The position numbers and the translations under genes were made by a program. Below the pieces are notes generated by a model. That model was given only the letters and a program-made list of their open reading frames with translations, ran no database searches and had not been told where the DNA came from. Of a stretch of DNA of 64,000 nt, positions 44,045 to 50,361 are shown piece after piece. Position 1 is the first letter of the stretch. Each line of letters begins with the position of its first letter. The DNA comes from Sphingobacterium sp. (GTDB taxonomy: Bacteria; Bacteroidota; Bacteroidia; Sphingobacteriales; Sphingobacteriaceae): the NCBI GenBank assembly GCA_031253985.1, contig JAIRVH010000123.1, positions 92,444 through 156,443 on the forward strand. Direction: 5' to 3'.

Positions 44045-44857
44045 TTATGCTGTTTTCTTAGCAGATTTAATTTTTGCGTGCGCATTGATAAATAGAGTAC
44101 GCACCTGTCCCCCATCCAATTGTAAAGCTTCCGAAATCTTGTCAAAGGAATACTGTAGTTCATAGCGCATGCGGAAGACCTCGGCCTCTTCTTCAGTCAT
44201 TTCGCTATTTAATTTAAATTCAACAGGTTTAGCCATCAGCTGCATTTTCTCTTCACTATGAATGATGGAGCGCAGGTATTCGATGGTTTTCTCCATTTGT
44301 AGACCAACCTCATAGTCTGAGATATTCCCCATATAGTAAGCGATACGTTCATAGTTAAAACTATATTTGAGGCAAAGGCGAATAAAGAGTTGTTGATCAC
44401 TGTTGAGGTTAGGCATAATGGCATTGAGCTGATCCATTTTCTTTTTCTTTTCCAGTTCCAGTTGCTCGATATAGAGCACATCTTCTTCACTCTCCTCTTC
44501 CAGTTCATAACCCAACATAAATTCCTGATAGTCTTCAATGCTGTCGAGGCGGAGTAAGCTTCGGTGAAACCTATTGCGCGATTTTTGATAAAAAGCCTGA
44601 ATGGCGGACTTCACCTGAATTTTCAGAAAGTCGAAGACTTCAATTTCGGAATGTACATTTTCGCGAAACAGCCAAAGCCTTAGGAATGCTTCCTGCGCGA
44701 TACTTTCTCCGGCACATTCATCATCGGTTGCACGGCGCGCACGAAAAAAGAAATGTTCATAAAATTTCTGGTAGAAAAATTTAAGACCCGTTTCATGCCC
44801 CTTGTTCAGATGTTCAATGGCCGTTTTAACGTCCTTGTTTAGTAAAAGTAGTTTCAT
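44045..44857 (-). CDS. ECF-like sigma factor paired with dCas12f
   Basis: A 270-aa sigma-70-family protein. Region 2 covers about 14-95 (FYQKFYEHFFFRARRATDDECAG; ESIAQEAFLRLWLFRE). A charged linker follows (105-140). Residues 143-200 (LNAIMPNLNSDQQLFIRLCL; NYERIAYYMG) look like a region-4 helix-turn-helix, and a second region-4-like unit occupies 216-267 (MTEEEAEVFRMRYELQYSFDKISEALQL). Normal ECF factors are 160-200 aa with one region 4, so this is an enlarged form. No anti-sigma gene is nearby; dCas12f follows instead. Known dCas12f-sigma-E systems place the sigma at promoters chosen by guide RNA. ATG 44857 is the clear start. It probably lies on the same transcript as the array. Confidence 0.85.
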   Translation of the reverse strand: MKLLLLNKDVKTAIEHLNKGHETGLKFFYQKFYEHFFFRARRATDDECAGESIAQEAFLRLWLFRENVHSEIEVFDFLKIQVKSAIQAFYQKSRNRFHRSLLRLDSIEDYQEFMLGYELEEESEEDVLYIEQLELEKKKKMDQLNAIMPNLNSDQQLFIRLCLKYSFNYERIAYYMGNISDYEVGLQMEKTIEYLRSIIHSEEKMQLMAKPVEFKLNSEMTEEEAEVFRMRYELQYSFDKISEALQLDGGQVRTLFINAHAKIKSAKKTA

Positions 44858-44983
44858 AATTTTTTTTTATAGTTAGCAATACATCAGCAACATTTCACAG
44901 CTTTGGCAAATCGAAAAGACTTTTAGGAAACTGAAGCCGAGCACGTGTAAATTGATATTTGGTTATAAAGACTTATTGGTATT
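44858..44983 (-). other. Leader between the last guide and the sigma gene
   Basis: 126 bp without an ORF. It contains GACTTATTGGTATTGAA (44970-44986), which recurs inverted at 46770-46786. No consensus -7 box was seen; a TCGATTTG at about 44914 (minus) is one base off TAnnTTTG. Readthrough from the array or a local promoter are both possible. Confidence 0.4.
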
Positions 44984-45378
44984 GAATGGGAGGGATTGGC
45001 GTTACGCTCTCCAGTTGTGTATCCCCTATATATCTTGAGATTATTAGCATAGGAAAAAGTGCTTGCATTTGTTTGGAACAAGTTGTGTACACCCTACTTT
45101 TGGGATCATCAACCTCGAAATATTTAGTGAATATTTAAACGATATGGTTGTGTATACCATACTTATTGAGATCATTAACATCCTAAATATTACGATCCCA
45201 CAAAGTGTTTCTGTTGTGTATACCCTACATTTTGAGATGATCAACATCTTAAGTTGTGAGCGCTTGAATAGAGCAAAGTTATGTATACCCAACTTCTTGA
45301 GATCGTTAACATCTCTCTTTGAAAAAAGTTACACGTGGTAAAGTTGTTACCAACCGACATTTTGAGATCGTTAACATC
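44984..45378 (-). CRISPR. Degenerate CRISPR-like array, block A: 6 repeats, 6 guides
   Basis: Repeats of 35-37 nt lie at 45014-45050, 45082-45116, 45147-45182, 45213-45248, 45278-45313 and 45343-45378. Read on the minus strand, they begin GATGTTAATGAT and end GGGTATACACAAC, with substitutions in most copies. Spacers of 29-31 nt follow each repeat on its 3' side (minus): 44984-45013, 45051-45081, 45117-45146, 45183-45212, 45249-45277 and 45314-45342. All are different. This block lies just downstream of tracr unit A and just upstream of the sigma/dCas12f genes. Uneven repeats and the lack of cas1/cas2 argue against an active immune array; a set of regulatory guides fits better. Confidence 0.85.
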
Positions 45379-45410
45379 CTACCACGTATTATCTTAATAA
45401 TATAGCAAAG

Positions 45411-45490
45411 GATGTAACCCAACATTTTCTTAAAAAGGGTATTTAGTGAGTCACTATTGCGCTCACCCTACGGCATAACAAGATGCCTCC
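45411..45490 (-). ncRNA. tracrRNA-like structured RNA, unit A
   Basis: Read on the minus strand from about 45490: GGAGGCAT...ATGCC forms stem 1 (45472-45487). GTGAG (45462-45466) with CTCAC (45446-45450) forms stem 2, with an inner CGC-AATA-GTG helix containing a G-U pair. Then comes AATACCC plus a U/A-rich loop and GGGTTACATC (45411-45420). AUACCC and ACAUC are complementary to the GGGUAU and GAUGU parts of the array repeat in the right antiparallel order, i.e. a 3' anti-repeat. A 32-nt linker (45379-45410) joins it to the first repeat. About 50 bp upstream (to 45540) is conserved with unit B and may hold a promoter. Confidence 0.75.
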
Positions 45491-45547
45491 ATATATAATT
45501 TTGAAAATTCTAATATCGCGTAGAAAACAGTAGTAGCCCATGCGCCA

Positions 45548-46011
45548 GTTCCTTATACCCTACTTTTTGAGACCATCAACATTCGGCATCAGAAAACACA
45601 AACACAAGACTCTGTTGTTTATACCACACGCTATGAGGTCATCAAGATTTTGATTAATTAGAGAAGCTAGAATTCTCTGTTGTGAATACCCTACTTTTTG
45701 AGACCAATAATATCTTTTACGCCAAATAATCGTATCTTGTTTGTTATACCCTACATTTCGCTATCATTAGCATCTAGTCAATGGTTATCTAATACGGTTC
45801 GCCAGTTGTGTATTCCCTTCATTTCAATATCATTAACATCAACGAGATCCTAGTTCCACGAAGACTGACAATTGTATATACCCTTCTTTTCGGTATTTGG
45901 TTATGTAAAACGAATTGTGAATACCTTGATAATGAAATTATCTACATTTACTATTTCAACTAATCACAAATATAAATTGTCAATTCCCCACTTTTTAAGG
46001 TCATAAATCAA
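45548..46011 (-). CRISPR. Degenerate CRISPR-like array, block B: 8 repeats, about 6 guides
   Basis: Repeats lie at 45548-45583, 45614-45649, 45679-45714, 45739-45774, 45805-45840, 45871-45906, 45914-45949 and 45976-46011. Spacers are 24-30 nt between most of them (45584-45613, 45650-45678, 45715-45738, 45775-45804, 45841-45870, 45950-45975). The unit nearest tracr B is eroded: repeats at 45871, 45914 and 45976 have many substitutions, and the spacers at 45907-45913 and 46012-46016 are only 7 and 5 nt. The last repeat (45548) runs into the leader of tracr A after 7 nt. Confidence 0.8.
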
Positions 46012-46016
46012 CCAAT

Positions 46017-46100
46017 GCTGCATATACTTAACATTTTTTGAAAAAGGGTATTTAGTGAGTCGCTATTGCGCTCACCCTACGGCATCACAAGATGCCTCCA
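46017..46100 (-). ncRNA. tracrRNA-like structured RNA, unit B
   Basis: This is the same fold as unit A: stem 1 GGCATC (46091-46096 side) with GATGCC (46081-46086 side), then GTGAG/CTCAC (46071-46075, 46055-46059) with a perfect CGC-AATA-GCG inner helix, then AATACCC and a T5/A6 hairpin. The 3' anti-repeat end has lost the ACATC part, and the linker to the first repeat is only 5 nt, so this unit may be non-functional. The upstream 50 bp (46101-46149) closely matches that of unit A, including an AATTTTAAAATT palindrome. Confidence 0.7.
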
Positions 46101-46155
46101 TATCTAATTTTAAAATTCTAATATCATGTAAAACACAGTAATAGCCCACCAACTA

Positions 46156-46586
46156 GTTACGTATAACACTTACATTCTAAGATCATTAACATCTCATAAG
46201 ACTTACACAAAGTCCGCCCTACTTTATATGCACCCTAAATTATGAAATCATTAACATCTCATAACCCACTATTTGTTAACGAGTCTCTAATTGTGTATAC
46301 TCTGTATTCTGAGATAATCAACTTCAAGAATTAAGAAAAGTCCGAAAAGCGCCTGTAGTATATATCCTAAATTTTGAGATCATCAACATTTTATACTCGC
46401 TTTGGATCTATATTTTCAATGTTGTGTATACCTCACAATTTGAAGTCATTAACATCATTCTCAATCTTTTTTTAAAGAACATGTGTGGTGTATACCCTGC
46501 ATTTTGAGAGCATCAGCATCAAGCAATCTTTGGTATGTATAGGTCGGTGAGTTGTGTATATCCTTCATTTCAATATCATTAACATC
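46156..46586 (-). CRISPR. Degenerate CRISPR-like array, block C: 7 repeats, 6 guides
   Basis: Repeats lie at 46156-46193, 46223-46258, 46290-46325, 46355-46390, 46421-46456, 46485-46520 and 46551-46586. Spacers lie at 46194-46222, 46259-46289, 46326-46354, 46391-46420, 46457-46484 and 46521-46550 (28-31 nt). This is the block next to the presumed main promoter. Its spacing is regular (about 65 bp per unit), and both repeat ends (GATGTTAATGAT and ATACACAAC on the minus strand) are fairly well kept in copies 46421 and 46551. Confidence 0.85.
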
Positions 46587-46628
46587 CTACCTCCTAGTAT
46601 CGTAATAATAATCAAGAACATAGCGTAG

Positions 46629-46744
46629 GATGGAACCCAAGATTTTATTAAAAAGGGGTATTCAGTGAGTCGCCATTGCGCTCACCCTACGGCATCACAA
46701 GATACCTCCTATCCTAATCAAACCGATCAGCAAAACAACTGATC
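46629..46744 (-). ncRNA. tracrRNA-like structured RNA, unit C (first in the transcript)
   Basis: Core 46629-46710. Stem 1 is GGTATC/GATGCC (46691-46706), where a C-to-T change keeps a U-G pair only in the minus-strand RNA. Stem 2 is GTGAG/CTCAC (46681-46685, 46665-46669) with a CGC-AATG-GCG inner helix. The anti-repeat AATACCCC and GGGTTCCATC follows. A 42-nt linker (46587-46628) leads to the first repeat, and CATCCTAC of the anti-repeat/linker is perfectly complementary to GTAGGATG at the linker/repeat junction. A further 5' hairpin, GATCAG/CTGATC (46725-46744), precedes the core here only. Confidence 0.75.
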
Positions 46745-47131
46745 AGCCTATACGTTTATATTCTCCTTTTTCAATACCAATAAGTCAAAGAACATCCTTA
46801 ACGCAAAATAATTACTTTATTTTTGCGCAAAAACAGCTTTTAAATAAACTCAACAACAAGTCTATTCAACGATTCAGATAATTTTATTTTTTATTCAACC
46901 TATGCTTTGAATGGCAGTTACAAGTCAATAATAGGGGTTATCAACATAGGATACTAGATACAAGTCCAATAAATCAATTTTATTCCGGTGACTTTGCGAT
47001 ATTTTTAATACTTAATTTTCTCATTCTTTAGATTTTAGTCGCACAAAGCAGTTTAGCCCTAGTCTCCGATCCTGCTGTTGTCGTTCATATTTAGTTATCG
47101 GCTTTCGTTGAAACAAATATAAAAACAAATA
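46745..47131. other. Regulatory intergenic region between the guide array and the XRE gene
   Basis: No ORF. It holds TTCAATACCAATAAGTC (46770-46786), the inverted partner of 44970-44986, and a GCGC palindrome at 46820. Words beginning ACAAGTC recur near 46856, 46920 and 46960. On the minus strand, TTTTTG at the palindrome followed about 20 nt later by TTATTTTG resembles a -33/-7 pair (TTTG, TAnnTTTG with one mismatch), so transcription of the array may start near 46790. Confidence 0.4.
46820..46833. promoter_or_regulatory. GCGC-centred palindrome upstream of the guide array (putative XRE operator)
   Basis: TTTTTGCGCAAAAA is a perfect 14-bp palindrome sharing the core TTTGCGCAAA with the site at 47132 before the XRE gene. 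It overlaps the likely -33 element of the leftward promoter, consistent with repression. Confidence 0.5.
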
Positions 47132-47149
47132 TTTATTTGCGCAAATAAA
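47132..47149. promoter_or_regulatory. 18-bp palindrome before the XRE regulator (putative operator)
   Basis: TTTATTTGCGCAAATAAA is perfectly self-complementary. A half-conserved copy (AATGCGCAAATAA) lies at 47172-47184, 16 bp before the ATG at 47200. Same core as 46820-46833. Autoregulation by the XRE protein is the simplest reading. Confidence 0.55.
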
Positions 47150-47199
47150 ACTAAAATATTATTATCCTAAAAATGCGCAAATAAGTTTTCCATTTGTAT

Positions 47200-47700
47200 A
47201 TGGGATATACCAATGAAAATATACTGGAGGAAATTGGGGAACAATTGCGCATTCAACGTGAAAAAATTTACTACACATTGAAAGATGTAGCCAATATGAC
47301 GGGCTTAACCACCAACACGATAGCGGCTGTTGAAAAAGGAAAAGGCGCCTCACTGAATAACTTTATCCTGATCTGCCGTGCTTTAAAAATTCAACCGCAT
47401 ACCATATTCAAAAAACCGATAGATTTAACGCCGCTCTACAATATTCCTCCTGAGTCAAAGCGCCGTATTGAACTAACGAAGGAACTGGATGACCTCGTTT
47501 ATAACTCTGATTTTTTCGAAATACCCCGTCGTGTTTCTGATATTATCCAACAGCTACATGCGAACAAAGAACAGAGCAATAAATTTTCTGTTTATCTCAG
47601 CAGCTACTGTGCTGAAGGTACATTGGAATACGAAAAACATGGAAATTATAAAGAATACCGAAAAAAGCATTCTCCAAAACCTGTCAAAAAATACAAATGA
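47200..47700 (+). CDS. XRE-family helix-turn-helix regulator
   Basis: A 166-aa protein. The start is ATG 47200 (MGYTNENILEEIGEQLRIQR); a TTG two codons upstream is less likely. Residues about 8-64 form a lambda-Cro/C1-type HTH: IGEQLRIQREKIYYTLKDVA, then NMTGLTTNTIAAVEKGK, then ASLNNFILICRAL. The C-terminal 100 residues (SKRRIELTKELDDLVYNS; PKPVKKYK at the end) are helical and basic, without a recognised domain. It is divergent from the guide array and dCas12f-sigma operon and has matching palindromes on both sides. It is therefore the likely repressor or switch of the system. Confidence 0.82.
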   Translation: MGYTNENILEEIGEQLRIQREKIYYTLKDVANMTGLTTNTIAAVEKGKGASLNNFILICRALKIQPHTIFKKPIDLTPLYNIPPESKRRIELTKELDDLVYNSDFFEIPRRVSDIIQQLHANKEQSNKFSVYLSSYCAEGTLEYEKHGNYKEYRKKHSPKPVKKYK

Positions 47701-48026
47701 AAATTGCCAAACTTACTATCTGTGAGTGCAAGAACTTTTATACCTTTCCCATCATTAAATAAAACAACGGCCACTCTGATTAAAGATCGGGCCTTGGGTT
47801 CTCTTTTAACTGCAGCAAATCAGGATCAGGTAGTGACCAAATTAGCCCTTTTGACAGTTCTTGTTCAGTGTTTGTTCAGTGCTCGTTCAGTGATTGCTCA
47901 GTGTAGACTGAATAAACAATGACTAATTACTGTCTAAATATTGATTGAAAATTGTCTTTAGGAATAATTTGGTATCAGTATGTTCCGTTTATATGCGTTA
48001 AATACATGCCTTATTTACCGCAAAAA
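47701..48026. other. Intergenic region with four GTTCAGTG-type repeats
   Basis: GTTCAGTG at 47863, 47874 and 47885 and GCTCAGTG at 47896 recur at an exact 11-bp period. An open frame through it (47704-47922) has a TTG start, no homology and low-complexity translation from the repeats, so it is not called a gene. Convergent intergenic position between the XRE gene and PL6. Confidence 0.5.
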
Positions 48027-48051
48027 CGGAGAATAAATAGTTTATTCTCCG
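48027..48051 (-). terminator. Terminator of the PL6/SusCD operon
   Basis: CGGAGAATAAA (48027-48037) and TTTATTCTCCG (48041-48051) are perfect 11-nt arms around TAG. On the minus strand a T5 tract follows. It lies 25 bp past the PL6 stop. Confidence 0.8.
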
Positions 48052-48075
48052 CATAAAATAATCTTCGGGATGATT

Positions 48076-49539
48076 TTAAGGATTAATGACGAGACTGCTC
48101 CCCAGACCAGTCATAAATACAGGCCCAATATTCTGGGCTTTCAGCAGATCACGATGTTTCGTATCCAGTTTAGGAGCTCCTGCATCTGCCGCGGTCGCAA
48201 AAGGATAATTCCCCACAAAAGCTCCCAACACCGGACTGTTGCTTGTTGGCTCATAGATACCGTCAGTCGTTAGCGAATACTGTGGGTTAACGCGCGTAAA
48301 TCCAGCCGGAAGTTGTTGGCTTGCCGGCACATCAAATACAATATTTCCCTGGTAAACAAAATTGACCGGTTGATCCGTGAAGGTTAGCATAGTGGACTGC
48401 GCAGACTGAGACACCACGTTATTTGCAATATGTCCATCCGTCGGCGGCAATGTCCGGCTATTTCCTCCTTTCCCCGAACCGATATCAAATGACTGCTTAC
48501 ACTTAATCATGGTATTGGCCACAACTTTCACCCGTTTTACCTGAAAGTAACCGCTCAAAGGTGAATTTGGCACACCGTCCATGATTGCCAACGCAGCTTT
48601 TTGCCCCGTACCAGCCATATTCTGGAAGTAATTGTTATACACAAGATGATCTTCCCCTATAATACGGATGCCACCGGCAGCACTATTGCCATTACCAACA
48701 AAATAGTTTCCATAGACGGCAGATCCATTGCCGTGCCGCAGGCATAAGGTTCCCTGGCTTTCGTAGAAATAATTGTTCCGAATGGTGTCAGCCCCCATCT
48801 TATTGGATATGATTTCCGTTTCGCCGTTACAGCGCTGAAAGATATTATCTTCAATGGTTGTCAGTGCATTTGTCATGGACCAGTCGCTGGTTCCAACGCG
48901 GATGGTTTCACCGCCATTGTCCGGTACCGCAGCACGCTCGCCAAAGAAGTTATGATCGATCCGGTGTTTCATGGGCTTACTGGTTCCCCATACGACCATT
49001 GTAGGTCCCTGATGGGTCTTTCCTTTTAAATAGCAGTGGTCAATGCGATGGTAAGAACCGTTAATGGAAACCCAACGGTAATCGGTCGTTGCCGCCGGAG
49101 GATTATAGTCCACAATCGATGTATTGGTTAAACGACAATTGGAAGAGGATGAAGTGAAATCAACCACATTTTTTCCCGAGGTATAGCCTTCCTGAAAGAC
49201 AAGCCCATCCACAACCAACCATTGTCCCGTGATACTAACAGATGAGGTACCTTTCATGATAACAGTTCCACGCTGCTCTGCCATTAGCACAATAGGTTGC
49301 TGTTTGGTCCCTTGAGCACTGAAGGTCAATTCCTGATTGGTCCATTGGCCGGACTTCATAATGACTGTGTCTCCGGGCTGTAAGCTCAGTGCCTGAAGAT
49401 CTGCTGCCGACTGAATGGTGTGACATTGCACACAGGCAATACTGTTTAACGTGAGTTTTTCGGCTGGCGATTTCTCACAGCTGCTTCCCACAGCCAGCAG
49501 CAGCAGCAATGAAGCAATAACTGAATTCTTCTTGATCAT
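48076..49539 (-). CDS. PL6-family polysaccharide lyase (alginate lyase / chondroitinase B type), lipoprotein
   Basis: A 487-aa right-handed beta-helix enzyme with lipobox (LLAVGSSC, Cys21). The catalytic pair of PL6, Lys and Arg, is present as K247 in EIISNKMG and R268 in TLCLRHGNG. The nearby NGGETIRVG and CNGETE supply the calcium-site acids. PL6 enzymes cut alginate, MG-alginate or dermatan sulphate by beta-elimination, leaving an unsaturated uronate at the new end. An early CVQCHTI (CxxCH) looks like a haem-c motif but lies before the catalytic domain and may be accidental. Last gene of the second PUL, encoded 29 nt after the FAS1-like lipoprotein gene. Confidence 0.88.
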   Translation of the reverse strand: MIKKNSVIASLLLLLAVGSSCEKSPAEKLTLNSIACVQCHTIQSAADLQALSLQPGDTVIMKSGQWTNQELTFSAQGTKQQPIVLMAEQRGTVIMKGTSSVSITGQWLVVDGLVFQEGYTSGKNVVDFTSSSSNCRLTNTSIVDYNPPAATTDYRWVSINGSYHRIDHCYLKGKTHQGPTMVVWGTSKPMKHRIDHNFFGERAAVPDNGGETIRVGTSDWSMTNALTTIEDNIFQRCNGETEIISNKMGADTIRNNYFYESQGTLCLRHGNGSAVYGNYFVGNGNSAAGGIRIIGEDHLVYNNYFQNMAGTGQKAALAIMDGVPNSPLSGYFQVKRVKVVANTMIKCKQSFDIGSGKGGNSRTLPPTDGHIANNVVSQSAQSTMLTFTDQPVNFVYQGNIVFDVPASQQLPAGFTRVNPQYSLTTDGIYEPTSNSPVLGAFVGNYPFATAADAGAPKLDTKHRDLLKAQNIGPVFMTGLGSSLVINP

Positions 49540-49568
49540 ATTTTAAATTTGTTTTAAAAGGTTCTCCG

Positions 49569-50336
49569 TTAAAGTGCTCCCGCAAAAGGGTAAACAGTGG
49601 TATTCCCCTTGCTTCCAAAGACATGAACCACACCGTTCGTGACAATATATCCCCCAGATCGATTGGTTGTCTTATTATTAATTTGGATCGGGGCCAAATC
49701 ACTGTTGTTGACCAAGCGCAATACCATCAGCCCTTCCTGATCAAAACCTTTTCCCTCATTCAGGTATCCCAGCAGCGAACTTTTACTTGCTACTGTATTG
49801 GCCGGAAGCATTGTTTTTGCTTTTGTATTTTCAATGGTCAACTTATCAAAGTTATAATTCCCCTGCAGCATCAGGTAAAGAAAATAGTTACGGACATCAT
49901 CTTTATTGTAATCTTCCCATTTTGTCGCCGGTCTAGTAATCGGTTTTCCTGTGCCGTCTACTCCGGTCACGATCGGGAAATCAAAAAAGAGGCCTGCAGT
50001 CACTTTTTTCGTTTTCGGGTCCCAGGTCTTTATTCCTTCATTGTGCAAAAAAATAAAGGTCCGATCGTTTTTCTCAAATTCTTCCAAGGGGATACCTGCA
50101 TATTCCAGACCTTTACGCATCCATTTGAATACCGTGTCGGTTGGATTTTCTGCTGTTTCGTACGAACGGTTTTCCAAAAATTTGCGTGCACTGATCCCGA
50201 TATTGGGATCTAAAGTTTTATGTTGGTAATCGTAATCTTTTTGCAGTTCCAAATCGAAAAGTGAACAACTTGTCATTAATAGACTTACGGCGATGATAGC
50301 GCTATAGGTCCATTTGGTCTTAAACATTCTTTTCAT
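49569..50336 (-). CDS. FAS1 (fasciclin)-like lipoprotein of the second PUL
   Basis: A 255-aa lipoprotein (signal ends SLLMTSC). The pattern resembles a FAS1 domain: ISARKFLENRS at the start, GLEYAGIPLEEFEKNDRTFIFLHNEGI, NYFLYLMLQGNYNFDKLTIEN, and the C-terminal YIVTNGVVHVFGSKG, which matches the NGVVHVID end of FAS1. FAS1-like proteins in PULs are thought to help in surface binding. It lies between SusD (25-nt gap) and the lyase. Confidence 0.65.
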   Translation of the reverse strand: MKRMFKTKWTYSAIIAVSLLMTSCSLFDLELQKDYDYQHKTLDPNIGISARKFLENRSYETAENPTDTVFKWMRKGLEYAGIPLEEFEKNDRTFIFLHNEGIKTWDPKTKKVTAGLFFDFPIVTGVDGTGKPITRPATKWEDYNKDDVRNYFLYLMLQGNYNFDKLTIENTKAKTMLPANTVASKSSLLGYLNEGKGFDQEGLMVLRLVNNSDLAPIQINNKTTNRSGGYIVTNGVVHVFGSKGNTTVYPFAGAL

Positions 50337-50361
50337 GACGCTCTGATTTAAATTCTTGTGG

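Noticed and set aside
44941..44952. CACGTGTAA shared by the guide at 45314-45342 and the leader of the sigma gene
   Set aside because: Only 9 nt and centred on the common palindrome CACGTG; not enough to propose autoregulation by that guide.
45044..45341. Two overlapping ORFs of 82 and 92 codons inside the array
   Set aside because: They read through repeats and spacers on opposite strands, so they are by-products of the repeat sequence.
44984..46586. An ordinary adaptive-immunity CRISPR array
   Set aside because: Repeats are strongly degenerate, no cas1/cas2 or active nuclease is present, the array is split by three tracr-like units, and a sigma factor gene lies beside it.
47704..47922. 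A 72-codon ORF after the XRE gene
   Set aside because: TTG start, no homology, and the second half is only the GTTCAGTG repeats translated.
48076..49539. Cytochrome c function for the PL6 protein because of CVQCH
   Set aside because: A single CxxCH near the N-terminus without a cytochrome fold; the rest is a clear beta-helix lyase with K247 and R268.
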